The notes: a model not told the origin generated them from the letters alone. 50,769 bases of DNA from Aerococcus sp. 1KP-2016 (GCF_002252085.1 NZ_NEEY01000011.1:1-50769), one strand, 5' to 3'. Counted from the first letter of the stretch, positions 1-9,982 are shown. Made by a program: numbers and translations.

Positions 1-2
1 GT

Positions 3-71
3 TTCACATAAAGTTTCAATCTATCAAGAGTCGCTCCGCTACTGCTCTTGACAGATTGAAATTTATGAGAA
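3..71. repeat. long imperfect palindrome
   Basis: A stem of roughly 25 base pairs closes a 14-base loop. CATAAA (7-12) pairs with TTTATG (62-67), TTTCAATCT (14-22) with AGATTGAAA (53-61), and TCAAGAG (24-30) with CTCTTGA (45-51). There is no U-tract, so it is not a typical terminator. It lies beyond the trpS terminator and belongs to whatever lies left of the window. I found no second copy here. Confidence 0.6.
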
Positions 72-111
72 GTATTGTCGACAACAGGAATTAAGCCAAA
101 TTGCATGTATT

Positions 112-140
112 AAAAAAGAGCTGACCATTCGGTCAACTCT
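112..140 (-). terminator. trpS terminator
   Basis: On the minus strand AGAGTTGACC pairs with GGTCAGCTCT across a four-base loop and is followed by six U residues. It lies about 70 bases after the trpS stop codon. Confidence 0.85.
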
Positions 141-206
141 CATAAAATTTAGTCTAACTTTTTGGGTCCACTATATAGTCCGGGATTTTCCATTATCGTG
201 TTATTT

Positions 207-1217
<1,011 letters not shown>

Positions 1218-1396
1218 TTAAATTCTCTATTATTATAGCATAGGAATGCTTGCAATGTTTTTTAACTAACTTATTTTATCCACAATATCGTTAGGCAAAA
1301 ATACAGCTAGACTTTTTTCTGAACGTGCTGTTCATATAACTTATGGGTGAAACGTCAAAATTGGTTAAAAAATACATGGAAAATTCACAAACTCTG

Positions 1397-1405
1397 TGCT
1401 ATAAT
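1397..1405 (+). promoter_or_regulatory. spxA promoter, extended -10
   Basis: TG-C-TATAAT forms an extended -10 (TATAAT at 1400-1405). The -35 at about 1377-1382 (TGGAAA) is weak, as expected for an extended -10 promoter. It lies 50 bases before the spxA start. Confidence 0.6.
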
Positions 1406-1454
1406 ATATTTATGTTAGTTAATGAAATGTTGTTCACTTAAAGGAGAGATACAC

Positions 1455-1871
1455 ATGGTAAATTTATACATATCACCAAGTTGTACTTCATGTCGCAAAG
1501 CTCGAGCATGGTTAGAAGAACATGACATTCCTTATACCGAAAAAAATATCTTTTCAGAACCTTTAACGAATGATGAAATCAAAGCCATCCTACGCATGAC
1601 AGAGGAAGGTACAGAAGAAATTATTTCTACGCGATCAAAAGCATTCCAAGAATTGAATGTTGATCTTGATGAAATTCCTTTGAATGATTTATTCAAATTA
1701 ATCCAAGATAATCCTGGCTTATTACGCCGCCCTATTATCTTAGATGATAAACGATTACAAGTTGGGTATAACGAAGATGAAATTCGTCGTTTCTTACCAA
1801 GAAGCGTTCGCGCACTTGAATTACAAGAAGCTTTACGTTCTTATGAAGAACAAGAAGCACAAGCAAACTAA
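1455..1871 (+). CDS. spxA: Spx-family transcriptional regulator (ArsC-like)
   Basis: Spx binds the alpha C-terminal domain of RNA polymerase and redirects transcription during disulfide and envelope stress. The 138-residue protein has the thioredoxin-like ArsC fold and starts [13 protein letters not shown], with the redox CxxC pair at Cys10 and Cys13. The family is usually about 131-132 residues, and the C-terminus here has a short acidic, glutamine-rich extension. An earlier in-frame ATG at 1422 exists, but AAAGGAG (1440-1446) is correctly spaced for the ATG at 1455. The next gene is mecA, whose product is the ClpC adaptor. In Bacillus, Spx itself is degraded by ClpXP, so the two neighbours are functionally related through regulated proteolysis. 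A terminator separates them. Confidence 0.93.
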   Translation: MVNLYISPSCTSCRKARAWLEEHDIPYTEKNIFSEPLTNDEIKAILRMTEEGTEEIISTRSKAFQELNVDLDEIPLNDLFKLIQDNPGLLRRPIILDDKRLQVGYNEDEIRRFLPRSVRALELQEALRSYEEQEAQAN

Positions 1872-1902
1872 AAATTTCGATAAAATCAATATAAAATAGA
1901 AA

Positions 1903-1938
1903 GAAGAGTGCAAAATTCTGTACTCTTTTTATTTTTTT
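1903..1938 (+). terminator. spxA terminator
   Basis: AAGAGT and ACTCTT flank a roughly 12-base loop, followed by a long T-rich tract, 30-65 bases after the spxA stop. Confidence 0.7.
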
Positions 1939-1950
1939 AAGTATAATACT

Positions 1951-1978
1951 TTAACAATTGTAGTAATTAGATTACACT
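1951..1978 (+). promoter_or_regulatory. mecA promoter
   Basis: TTAACA (1951-1956) and TACACT (1973-1978) are separated by 16 bases. The region also holds the imperfect inverted repeat GTAGTAAT/ATTACACTAC, whose role is unknown. Confidence 0.5.
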
Positions 1979-2004
1979 ACTATTAAGAGATTGGGGTGAT
2001 TCCG

Positions 2005-2739
2005 ATGGAAATGGAATATATTAATGAAAATACTATCCGCGTGTTTATCGAAACGGAAGATTTGATTGAACGTGGTATCTCATTTATGGATATCATGAGT
2101 AATCAACACGAAGTTGAACATTTTTTCATGACGGTTCTTGAAGAAGTCGATGTATCAAAAAAATTCCAACACACTGAAGCAATCACTTTCCAAGTAATGC
2201 CTAAGCGAAACGGTATTGATTTATACATTAGTAAAGGATTTGGTGGAGACGGCAACGATGAAGATGATGCCTTCCAACAATTAATGGATACAATTAGTGA
2301 ACTTGAAGATGAAGATAGCGCTGCGAAGGAAAATGTCGAAAAAATCACAGAAATGAGTTTTACTGAAGGCGATGAAACAACCTCAGAGCCTAAAGATAAG
2401 CTTGATGGTATTGACTGGAGTAACCCCTTCTTGGAAAACAAGAAAATTGATAAAAAAATCACTGTGGTTTTCCACATACTTGAAGATTTCATCGCTTTTG
2501 CACGTGATTTTAAAGATCAACATACTCAAGTTGACTTATATCTATACAACGATTTATATTTCGCATTAATTGCTTTTGATGCAGATGAATTATCTAATAA
2601 AGAAATTGAAGTCTTGTCCTACTTGGCGCAAGAATATGGTGAATTATCTACATTAGATGGTGGCTTAATTCGAGAACGTGGATTAGCTATCGCTAAAGGC
2701 AATGCTAGCCAACGAATTCGTTCAGCCTTCCAAAAATAA
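2005..2739 (+). CDS. mecA: adapter protein MecA
   Basis: MecA is the adaptor that delivers substrates to the ClpC/ClpP protease and promotes ClpC oligomerisation. The protein is 244 residues from MEMEYINENTIRV. It has a substrate-binding N-terminal domain (about residues 1-80), a strongly acidic linker (about 85-140), and a C-terminal ClpC-binding domain. A GTG at 1996 is in frame, but GGGGTGAT just upstream is the ribosome binding site for the ATG at 2005, and homologues start with MEME. The gene follows spxA on the same strand but has its own promoter and terminator. Confidence 0.93.
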   Translation: MEMEYINENTIRVFIETEDLIERGISFMDIMSNQHEVEHFFMTVLEEVDVSKKFQHTEAITFQVMPKRNGIDLYISKGFGGDGNDEDDAFQQLMDTISELEDEDSAAKENVEKITEMSFTEGDETTSEPKDKLDGIDWSNPFLENKKIDKKITVVFHILEDFIAFARDFKDQHTQVDLYLYNDLYFALIAFDADELSNKEIEVLSYLAQEYGELSTLDGGLIRERGLAIAKGNASQRIRSAFQK

Positions 2740-2746
2740 TATAATC

Positions 2747-2787
2747 AAAAGAACCAGCCTTCCTTTACGGACGACTGGTTCTTTTTT
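2747..2787 (+). terminator. mecA terminator
   Basis: AAAAGAACCAG (2747-2757) pairs with CTGGTTCTTTT (2775-2785), followed by further T residues. Confidence 0.9.
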
Positions 2788-2789
2788 AT

Positions 2790-3273
2790 GGTTCTTTGAC
2801 TTTTGATGAGAATAGTTTAATTTAAGCAAGAAACTTGAATTCATTTTATATGGATTTGCGTTTTTTTTTACTTTATTTCAAATGAGATTTGATAAAAGAA
2901 AAATCAACTTTTTGTCCGGCTTGTTGATGATTGTATATATATATCGTTATATAACCAAAAAGTGGAAACCTCGGAAGGTTTTGGTTTCAAAAATGAGAAA
3001 TTTTGCGCCACACAAGGGGCTGAGCTTCCGTTATTTTTAGAAAAGGAACGTTCAGGGGGTTTTGCGTTTCATTTTTCCTCATAAAATATACTCAAAAGCA
3101 GTTCTGGTTTCCAGTTTTCATCTATTTAAAACCGGATATAAACAATCTTGCAAAAAAATCCCAACCAAAGCGGTTAGATACGACAAAAGGAAACTATTCA
3201 TATGTCTTTTTGTGTTTTCAAACAAAAAAGCGTGAATGATTTCTCATCCACACCAAAAGTCGGAGACCTTCTT
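2790..3273. other. 484-bp intergenic region without a gene
   Basis: This is the convergent space between mecA and corA. No open frame has a convincing ribosome binding site or a recognisable product. It holds a nested hairpin at 2953-2986 (AACCAA/TTGGTT outside, AACCT/AGGTT inside) and an imperfect stem around 3030-3060 (CTGA-TTCC/GGAA-TCAG). A weak AACC/GGTT hairpin at 3163-3175 has a U-tract on the minus strand and could end corA. A structured RNA is possible, but I recognise no known class (not tmRNA, 6S, SRP RNA or RNase P). Confidence 0.4.
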
Positions 3274-4173
3274 TTATAGTATTCTTTTTAATACAAAAGA
3301 TAATGTAATCCAAATGATACCACTCATGGCAATGATGATTATCCAAGCCATCGGATTATCAGTTAATGGCAAGGGTACATTCATACCAAAGAAACCTGTG
3401 ATAATAGTTGGAATAGTCAGTAATACCGAAAGTACTGTTAAAATACGAATGGTCTCGTTTAAATTATTATTCAAAACATTATTATAAGAGACTGATAGTT
3501 GTTGCAAAATTTGAGATGATAATTGTGTCATTTCCACCAACTGTTTGGCTTCAATTAAAGCATCATCTAGCTCTTCTTTTTCATCTTCTGTCAAACGTTT
3601 GTAAATAGCATGAGTTTTAATTTGATTCAGTAAGACGGCGTTCTGTTTAGAGGCAGATACAAGGAAGACAATCCCTGTCTCTAAATCGGATAAATATAAA
3701 AGATTTTTCTTGGTTGTTTCTTGTTTTAATTTATTATTTACACTCACGCGTTCACTATTGATTTCTTCAATATAGGGAAAGAATGAATCTGTAATATAGA
3801 ATAAACTAGAAAAAAGAAATTCAAATAAGGTTAATCCAGAATCATGTGCCAACATGTTTTTCATATGTACGTATAGATACTGGTTCTTTTTATTGGTGAT
3901 TGTAATGAGCGTTTGATTGGTGATGATAAAGGTCATCGGTATCGTCTCATAGTGGTTATCAATTTTAGTTTGATTGGGTACATTAAAAATCAGGACTAGC
4001 GTGTTTGTACTTCTGTCATAATCTAAATGGGCTCGCTCATCCTTATCTAAAGTATACGCTAGGATTTGATCATCAAGATGATATTCTTCGAATAAAGCTC
4101 GTAATTCTGTTTCATTGTCCGAATTCAAGTTGATCCAATGCGTTTGATCGTTATGGAAAATTGTTTTTGACAT
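3274..4173 (-). CDS. corA: CorA-family magnesium/cobalt transporter
   Basis: Homopentameric divalent cation channel of the cytoplasmic membrane, normally taking up Mg2+. The 299-residue protein has the family layout: a long soluble N-terminal domain (about residues 1-235), then two C-terminal membrane helices. The signature GMN tripeptide lies in GFFGMNVPLP, just after the first helix. The last segment ends in basic residues (LKRIL). TAGGAG precedes the ATG at 4173. The gene is monocistronic and points towards mecA. I see no M-box in the roughly 190 bases upstream. Confidence 0.9.
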   Translation of the reverse strand: MSKTIFHNDQTHWINLNSDNETELRALFEEYHLDDQILAYTLDKDERAHLDYDRSTNTLVLIFNVPNQTKIDNHYETIPMTFIITNQTLITITNKKNQYLYVHMKNMLAHDSGLTLFEFLFSSLFYITDSFFPYIEEINSERVSVNNKLKQETTKKNLLYLSDLETGIVFLVSASKQNAVLLNQIKTHAIYKRLTEDEKEELDDALIEAKQLVEMTQLSSQILQQLSVSYNNVLNNNLNETIRILTVLSVLLTIPTIITGFFGMNVPLPLTDNPMAWIIIIAMSGIIWITLSFVLKRIL

Positions 4174-4317
4174 TTTGCTACTCCTATCTTTAGGTCAAAT
4201 TGACTTCTTCATTCTCAAACATTTACGCTTAAAAACCTTGAAGCGTCCGACACTAACAAAGCTAATCATAGCATAATTCATAAGTACTTGTCTTGCATCA
4301 TTGGGAAATTAGGCAAG

Positions 4318-4351
4318 CAAAAAAAGGTGAACCTGTCCCTGCCACCCTTCT
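4318..4351 (-). terminator. lplA terminator
   Basis: On the minus strand AAGGGTG and CACCTT bracket a roughly 12-base loop followed by seven T residues, directly after the lplA stop codon. Confidence 0.65.
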
Positions 4352-4369
4352 TTTAATATTATATTTTCT

Positions 4370-5392
4370 CTATAATGACGCTAAGTCTGCAAGTTCTTCA
4401 GCAGTAACATTACCAAAGTAATTTTTGATATTTAAGCTTTCAAACACTTGTAGTAAGTTTTCACGCGTGTATTCTTGACCAATTAACGCTTGTTCTATAT
4501 CTGAAATTTCACCTAAACCAAAGAAGTCACCGTAAATTTTAGCCTCTTTAATTTTACCTTTTGAAATATTGAATTGAAATTCAATTTGACCAGCAGCTGT
4601 TCGTTCATCTCGAATGATTTCATAATCAGGATTTTCACCGTAGTTCCAGTCATCGTTGTTAGTATAACGTGAGCGGAAGTCATCTATAAATTCCCAGTCT
4701 TGGTCAGTTAATTGATATTCTTTGATTTCGTCCAAGTTTTCAACGTCAAAAATATTTAATAGCAAGGCTGTTCGGAATTCATGCAAGGTCATATTTTGAG
4801 AAGCATCATCCATGTGCGGTTTAATATTTGTTACACGCCTACGAATTGATTTAACCCCTTTAGCTTTTAATTTTGCAGCTTTTGGTTTCAATACTTTTGT
4901 CGTTTCATCAATATCCACATCAAACATCAATGTTCCATGTGATGTCATCCGGCCATTTGTAGCATACATCGCATTACCTGAGAATTTTTGGTCACCGATG
5001 ACAAGGTCATTACGGCCTTTCAGTTCAGCACCTTCAACACCCATTTTATGAAGTGAATCAATGATTGGATCAGTAAATTTTTTGAAGTCTCGGAAAGAAT
5101 TCCCGTCATCGTTGGTAATAAAGCAATAGCAAATATTCCCTAAATCATGGTACACTGCCCCACCACCTGAAAAACGACGAACTACGTGCACATTATGTTC
5201 TTTCACATATTCCTCATTGATTTCAACGTGGGTATTTTGATTCTTCCCAATGATGATAGACGGTTCATTAATATAGAATAACAAGATTGGCTCGTCCAAT
5301 TTCTTCTCATTTACCAAAAAGTACTCAATTGCTAAATTGTAAGTTGGATCGTAAATTTCCTCACCATTTCGTTCATTCTTTAGATAATACAT
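4370..5392 (-). CDS. lplA: lipoate--protein ligase A
   Basis: Cytoplasmic ligase that attaches scavenged lipoate to the lipoyl domains of 2-oxoacid dehydrogenases or GcvH. The 340 residues include the BPL/LplA catalytic domain with the signature RRFSGGGAVYHD (about residues 72-83), the lysine region around GDQKFSGNAM, and the C-terminal accessory domain (about 245-340). GGAAAGG lies upstream of the ATG at 5392. It follows an acetyltransferase gene by 62 bases on the same strand, so the two may be co-transcribed. No lipoate biosynthesis gene is nearby, consistent with scavenging. Confidence 0.93.
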   Translation of the reverse strand: MYYLKNERNGEEIYDPTYNLAIEYFLVNEKKLDEPILLFYINEPSIIIGKNQNTHVEINEEYVKEHNVHVVRRFSGGGAVYHDLGNICYCFITNDDGNSFRDFKKFTDPIIDSLHKMGVEGAELKGRNDLVIGDQKFSGNAMYATNGRMTSHGTLMFDVDIDETTKVLKPKAAKLKAKGVKSIRRRVTNIKPHMDDASQNMTLHEFRTALLLNIFDVENLDEIKEYQLTDQDWEFIDDFRSRYTNNDDWNYGENPDYEIIRDERTAAGQIEFQFNISKGKIKEAKIYGDFFGLGEISDIEQALIGQEYTRENLLQVFESLNIKNYFGNVTAEELADLASL

Positions 5393-5454
5393 TTCATCTC
5401 GACCTTTCCATTTTTTATCAAAAAAATAATGATAATCTACACTTACATTGTAAT

Positions 5455-5991
5455 CTAAAATTCCGATAAATCAAATTCATAGGTATAACGTGGACTACCA
5501 GAAGGCATGTATAGTAATCCAGTACGTTTAAAGCCATTACGGGCTAATGATTTTTGCATCATAAAGTTATCTGGGTGGGTATCAATTCTTAGAGAGGCAA
5601 TATTATTTACAATTGCGATTTTTTTAATATCTAAGAACATTTGTGTAGAGACTTTCTTGCGTCTAAATAATTGAGAAACCATTACACGATGAATGGCGAA
5701 ATATGGGCCTTCTACAGTCCATTCCCCTTCTGCTAAATTCTCATAAGGTTCGTCATATGTGTCTAGGACACAAAAAGCGGCCACACCATGTGTATCTCTA
5801 TCCTCCCAAATGAAGGCTTGATCTTTAATAATTCCTTCTAATAACATTTCACTTGTAATCGTGCCATTTTGCCACTGATCAATGTTATTCAAAGCCAGTA
5901 AAGCAATTGCATCTTCTAACATGACTGTTAATTGCGACATGTCGTTTTCAACAGCTGTACGTAATGCAAGTCCCATATTAATATGACTCAT
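5455..5991 (-). CDS. GNAT-family N-acetyltransferase
   Basis: Predicted acetyl-CoA dependent N-acetyltransferase of 178 residues; the substrate cannot be read from the sequence. The N-terminal half (LRTAVENDMSQLTVMLEDAI) fits GNAT beta1-alpha1. The stretch FAIHRVMVSQLFRRKKVSTQ (about residues 98-117) is the beta4 strand and the acetyl-CoA loop, and ARNGFKRTG near the C-terminus is the usual last motif. AGGAGAAAACGA precedes the ATG at 5991. It sits upstream of lplA on the same strand. Confidence 0.8.
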   Translation of the reverse strand: MSHINMGLALRTAVENDMSQLTVMLEDAIALLALNNIDQWQNGTITSEMLLEGIIKDQAFIWEDRDTHGVAAFCVLDTYDEPYENLAEGEWTVEGPYFAIHRVMVSQLFRRKKVSTQMFLDIKKIAIVNNIASLRIDTHPDNFMMQKSLARNGFKRTGLLYMPSGSPRYTYEFDLSEF

Positions 5992-6105
5992 TCGTTTTCT
6001 CCTACATTTCTAAAGTTTCTTTCAATAAATTCAACTTATTGTAACAAATTCTTTCTGGAAATAATAGAAGATAGTGTAACAGGAAAATATTAAATTGAAA
6101 CAATT

Positions 6106-6145
6106 CAAAAAAAAGCCCGTAAACCCTGCCTTTTAAGGGTTAGAC
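6106..6145 (-). terminator. second terminator after the methionine transporter operon
   Basis: On the minus strand AACCCT and AGGGTT (6122-6141) form a stem that continues imperfectly and ends in eight T residues. It would catch read-through from the stronger terminator at 6211-6259. Confidence 0.45.
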
Positions 6146-6210
6146 CTCGTAAATTAAATTATACTAATCTTATATTTTAGTACACAATATTGTCCTATTA
6201 TAGTCTAACA

Positions 6211-6259
6211 AAAAAAGATACAGACCTGCACGCCGGGGGGCATGCCTGTCCATATCTTA
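6211..6259 (-). terminator. metQ terminator
   Basis: A long GC-rich stem reads on the minus strand (AAGATA...TATCTT outside, GACAGGC region inside) and is followed by seven T residues. It lies immediately after the last gene of the transporter operon. Confidence 0.85.
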
Positions 6260-6277
6260 TTTGGATCCCATTATTCA

Positions 6278-7225
6278 TTATTCAGCTGCTTGTGTAGCAG
6301 AAAGAATTTCGTCAAAGTCACCTTTAACATCGTCGTTGTCAGTCCAAGCTGGTTGGTCAGCGCCTGATGTTACTTCATCAATTACAGCAGCTGTTTCTTC
6401 AGATTGGTATGCTTCTAGAATTTTTTGGAAATCTTCGTTTTCAGCATCTTCTGAACGAACTACAAGCGCATTTTTGTATTGTGCACCTAAGTCTTCAAGG
6501 TTTTTAGTATCTAAGAAAATAGCATCTTCAGAAGGTACTAAACCAGCATCTACAGCGTAGTTTGTATTGGCTACGATTAATTCTGCGTCAGCTAATGAAC
6601 GTGGCACTTGCGCAGCATCTACTTCAGAGAATTCGATGTTTTTGTCATTTGCAGTAACGTCGTCAACAGTTGGTGTGATACCTGCTGCATCATCTACTTC
6701 GATTAAGCCTGCTGTTTCAAGTAATAATAATGCACGACCACCATTTGTAGGGTCATTTGGAATAACGACTGTATCGCCATCTGCTAGGTCATCGATACTT
6801 TCCACTGTTTCAGAGTAAGCACCCATTGGTGAGATATAAGTGTAACCAATTGGTTGTAAGTCACCATCGTTTGCAGTTACAAAATCAGCTAAATACGCTA
6901 AATGTTGGAAAGCATTTAAGTCTAATGACCCATCAGCTAAGGCTGTATTTGGTGTTACATAATCAGTAAATACTTCTACTTTTAGGGTGATACCTTCGTC
7001 CGCTAAACGTTCAGCAACGTCTTCCCATTCCAAACGTTCTGTTTCTCCAACAACACCAACTTTATATTCTTTTGTTTCTTCTGTTGAAGCTGCAGTTGAT
7101 GATTCTGTTGATTCGCTTGTTGATGAAGCGGCTGAAGATTCTTCAGTTGAACTTGTGTTACCACACGCTGCTAAAGCAATAATTGAAGCAAATAATGTTG
7201 CAGATAATTTTAATTTCGTATTCAT
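6278..7225 (-). CDS. metQ: MetQ/NlpA-family substrate-binding lipoprotein (first of three)
   Basis: Substrate-binding lipoprotein of a methionine-type ABC importer, anchored to the outer face of the membrane. The 315 residues begin with a signal peptide and lipobox LAAC (lipid-modified Cys21). A Ser/Thr/Glu-rich linker (about 22-55) follows, then the NlpA domain starting EYKVGVVGETERLEWEDV. Conserved family segments include DLNAFQHLAYL, IPNDPTNGGRALLLL and VANTNYAVDAGL. It is the last gene of a Q-N-I-Q operon, 36 bases after metI, and is closely related to the lipoprotein at 9125-9982. Two binding proteins could widen the substrate range (for example methionine isomers or sulfoxides), but this is inference. 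Confidence 0.92.
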   Translation of the reverse strand: MNTKLKLSATLFASIIALAACGNTSSTEESSAASSTSESTESSTAASTEETKEYKVGVVGETERLEWEDVAERLADEGITLKVEVFTDYVTPNTALADGSLDLNAFQHLAYLADFVTANDGDLQPIGYTYISPMGAYSETVESIDDLADGDTVVIPNDPTNGGRALLLLETAGLIEVDDAAGITPTVDDVTANDKNIEFSEVDAAQVPRSLADAELIVANTNYAVDAGLVPSEDAIFLDTKNLEDLGAQYKNALVVRSEDAENEDFQKILEAYQSEETAAVIDEVTSGADQPAWTDNDDVKGDFDEILSATQAAE

Positions 7226-7261
7226 AAAATTTCTCCTCCTAGTTGGTTGACAACTTGTTGA

Positions 7262-7939
7262 TTAGTGCTCGACTTTTTTCACCAAACGATCCGCAATAGC
7301 TTGCGAAATAAATACAATAATTAGGATGATGATTGTTGAAATAATTGTGACATCGGTTTGGAAACGGTTGTACCCACGAGTGATTGCTAGGTTACCTAGA
7401 CCACCACCACCGATAGTACCTGCCATGGCAGTTAAGCCAATAACATTAATAATTGAAAGCGCAGATACCCGGATAATTCCTGGTAAAGCTTCTTTTAGGT
7501 AGACACGTGTGACGATATCCCATGTAGATGTACCCATTGCTTGTGCAGCTTCGATTACACCTGGGTTAACTTCAACCAAGGCATTTTGAATCTGACGAGC
7601 ATAGAATGGAATGGTCGCAACAACTAAAGGCACAATAACTGCTGTAGTACCGATTGAAGTGCCTGCAATCGCACGTGTTAGATTTACTAGTAAGGCAATC
7701 ATAATAACAAATGGAATAGAGCGGAAGATGTTTACTAGTTTATCTAATACACCATATACAACTGGATTCGCTTTTAAGCCATTCGGTTGCGTTAAAATCA
7801 ACCAAATTCCTAGGGCTAGGCCCAGGGCAAAAGCAAGTACTGCCGTGATAATAGACATGTATAAGGTTTCTAGGGTTGATTGTAAGAATTCATCTGGAAT
7901 CTCAATCGCGTTTGGTAGTAATGTTTCGATAAAGTTCAT
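7262..7939 (-). CDS. metI: methionine ABC transporter permease
   Basis: Membrane permease of the MetNI importer, 225 residues with about five hydrophobic segments. The EAA loop that contacts the ATPase reads EAAQAMGTSTWDIVTRVYLK (about residues 133-152). The segment AGTIGGGGLGNLAI is the conserved C-terminal turn of MetI proteins. Its ATG overlaps the metN stop codon (TAATG), showing translational coupling, and a metQ gene follows 36 bases later. Confidence 0.95.
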   Translation of the reverse strand: MNFIETLLPNAIEIPDEFLQSTLETLYMSIITAVLAFALGLALGIWLILTQPNGLKANPVVYGVLDKLVNIFRSIPFVIMIALLVNLTRAIAGTSIGTTAVIVPLVVATIPFYARQIQNALVEVNPGVIEAAQAMGTSTWDIVTRVYLKEALPGIIRVSALSIINVIGLTAMAGTIGGGGLGNLAITRGYNRFQTDVTIISTIIILIIVFISQAIADRLVKKVEH

Positions 7940-9012
7940 TAGGCTTCAACCTCCTTAGTCGTATATGAGTCGCCAAGTTTTGTATACTCTTGTAATGCGA
8001 CACCTTCGCCATGGATGTAATCAATCGCTGCTTGAACATTTGCTGGTTGACCACTTAGACTCAGTAGCAAGGTACCAACTGGAATATTTTGTAAAATTTC
8101 GATATTACCGAATAAAATATTGGCTTTCACACCAAATTTTTCTGTTAGTAGTGAAATTAGTGGGTCACCAGTTGAAGCACCTGAGAATTTCACACGGATA
8201 ACACGGTCATCTTCATGGATGTTCAATAATTCTGGATTTGCCAATACTTCTTGAATGCCCTTCTCGATTGGACTTGCTGATTCAATAAAGTCACGTGTTA
8301 ATTTTTGTCGTGGGTGACGGAAGATGTTGAAGATAGTATCTTGTTCAACCACATGACCATGTTCCATTACCGCTACACGGTCACAAATTTCTTTGATAAC
8401 GTGCATTTCATGTGTAATAATCACGATTGTTAAGTTTAAACGTTCGTTCAATTCTTTCAGTAATTCTAGGATTGAAGAAGTTGTCTTAGGGTCTAAGGCA
8501 GATGTAGCTTCATCACAAAGCAATACATCTGGGTCATTAGCCAATGCTCGAGCAATAGCCACCCGTTGTTTTTGACCACCTGACAGTTGACTTGGATAAG
8601 CATCTTTACGGTCTGCAAGACCAACTAGATCTAATAAGTCATGCACTTTTTTCTGCTTTTCAGCTTTTGTCATGTCTGAATCTTTTAACGGGAAAAGAAC
8701 GTTACCTTCTACCGTACGTGCGTTCATCAAGTTGAAATGTTGGAAGATCATCCCAATTTTCTTACGTGAAGCGCGTAATTCTACTTCTGATAATTTATTG
8801 ATTTCTTTACCATTTACGATTACTTGTCCGCTAGAGACTGGTTGTAATCTATTAATCGTTCTTACTAAAGTACTTTTACCGGCACCTGAGTAACCGATAA
8901 CCCCATAAATTTCGCCCTTGTCGATTGAAATATTTACATCTTGTACCGCGCTTACTTTACCAGCTGCAGTTTCGAATTCGACAGAGACTTCTTTTAAGTC
9001 AATGATTGACAT
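7939..9012 (-). CDS. metN: methionine ABC transporter ATP-binding protein
   Basis: ATPase subunit of the MetNI importer, 357 residues. Walker A is GYSGAGKST (residues 40-48), the ABC signature is LSGGQKQRVAIARAL, and Walker B is VLLCDEATSALD. The C-terminal NIL regulatory domain (about residues 265-340), which in E. coli MetN binds methionine and gives transinhibition, is present. AGAGGTGA precedes the ATG at 9012. It overlaps metI by one base. A promoter-like pair 60-90 bases upstream suggests metN-metI-metQ can be expressed apart from the upstream metQ. Confidence 0.96.
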   Translation of the reverse strand: MSIIDLKEVSVEFETAAGKVSAVQDVNISIDKGEIYGVIGYSGAGKSTLVRTINRLQPVSSGQVIVNGKEINKLSEVELRASRKKIGMIFQHFNLMNARTVEGNVLFPLKDSDMTKAEKQKKVHDLLDLVGLADRKDAYPSQLSGGQKQRVAIARALANDPDVLLCDEATSALDPKTTSSILELLKELNERLNLTIVIITHEMHVIKEICDRVAVMEHGHVVEQDTIFNIFRHPRQKLTRDFIESASPIEKGIQEVLANPELLNIHEDDRVIRVKFSGASTGDPLISLLTEKFGVKANILFGNIEILQNIPVGTLLLSLSGQPANVQAAIDYIHGEGVALQEYTKLGDSYTTKEVEA

Positions 9013-9071
9013 TTAATTCACCTCTACATTTTGTTTAGTCCATAAAATTTTTATGCTAATAGTCTTATTCT

Positions 9072-9099
9072 ATCATACATCTCTCACAATCTAATTCAA
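9072..9099 (-). promoter_or_regulatory. internal promoter before metN
   Basis: On the minus strand TTGAAT (9099-9094) and TATGAT (9077-9072) are separated by 16 bases, in the 112-bp gap between the upstream metQ and metN. Confidence 0.5.
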
Positions 9100-9124
9100 G
9101 AATATGTAACTATTTGTTATAGAC

Positions 9125-9982
9125 TTATTCACCTACGATTGTTTGGAAATCAGCTTGTGGATCGTCACCTTCAGCCCAGATTGGCATATCTGTATCTGCT
9201 GAGAATTCAGCAATTAATTCCTTCGTTTCATCACTTTGGTACAATTCAACAACTTTTTGGAAAGTTTCTGAATCTGCATTTTCTGATTTAGCTACAATCG
9301 TATTTTTGTATACGCCGCTTACTTTGTCCATATGATCGGTATCGATGTAAATGGCATCTTCACGAGGTACGAAACCAGCGTCTACAGCATAGTTAGTATT
9401 AGCAATTACTAAGTCATCATCACCTAATGCACGTGGCACTTGCGCTGCATCTAACTCGTCAATAGTTAGGTTTTTATCATTAGCCGTAATGTCATCTACT
9501 GTTGGTGTGTAAGAAGCGGCATCATCTACTTCGATTAATCCTGCTGCTTCAAGTAATAATAAAGCACGTCCGCCATTTGTTGGATCATTTGGAATGGCAA
9601 TTGATGCGCCTTCAGGAATGCTTTCAACATCTGTAATTTCTTCAGTTGCATACATACCCATTGGTGAAATAAATGTATAGCCAATTGGAACTAAATCTGA
9701 GTCATTTTCAGCAACATAGTCAGCCAAGAACGCTGTATGTTGGAATGCATTTAAATCTAACTCACCATCTTCTAAAGCTCGGTTGGGTTGTGTATAGTCT
9801 GAGAAAGTAACTACTTCCACTGTGATGCCTTCCTCGGCAGCACGTTCAGCTACGTTTTCCCAAATTTGAGTTGCTGTATCGCCAACTACCCCTACTTTTA
9901 CCGTTTCATTTGTTTGTGCACCACATGCTGCAAGTGCGATTGATGCTAATCCTAATGTTGCGAATGCTTTGAATTTTTTCAT
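9125..9982 (-). CDS. metQ: MetQ/NlpA-family substrate-binding lipoprotein (second of three)
   Basis: Methionine-type substrate-binding lipoprotein of 285 residues. An open frame extends upstream to 10066, but MKKFKAFATLGLASIALAAC is a textbook lipoprotein signal with lipidated Cys20, and GGGGGG lies at ribosome-binding distance from the ATG at 9982. The mature domain starts VKVGVVGDTATQIWENV and shares DLNAFQHTAFLAD and IPNDPTNGGRALLLL with the lipoprotein at 6278-7225, but lacks that protein's long Ser/Thr linker. It is first in the Q-N-I-Q operon and is preceded by a structured leader of about 200 bases. Confidence 0.92.
   Translation of the reverse strand: MKKFKAFATLGLASIALAACGAQTNETVKVGVVGDTATQIWENVAERAAEEGITVEVVTFSDYTQPNRALEDGELDLNAFQHTAFLADYVAENDSDLVPIGYTFISPMGMYATEEITDVESIPEGASIAIPNDPTNGGRALLLLEAAGLIEVDDAASYTPTVDDITANDKNLTIDELDAAQVPRALGDDDLVIANTNYAVDAGFVPREDAIYIDTDHMDKVSGVYKNTIVAKSENADSETFQKVVELYQSDETKELIAEFSADTDMPIWAEGDDPQADFQTIVGE

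Noticed and set aside
2103-2492. 129-residue serine-rich frame on the minus strand
   Set aside because: It is the antisense shadow of mecA; the serine richness mirrors acidic and lysine codons of MecA.
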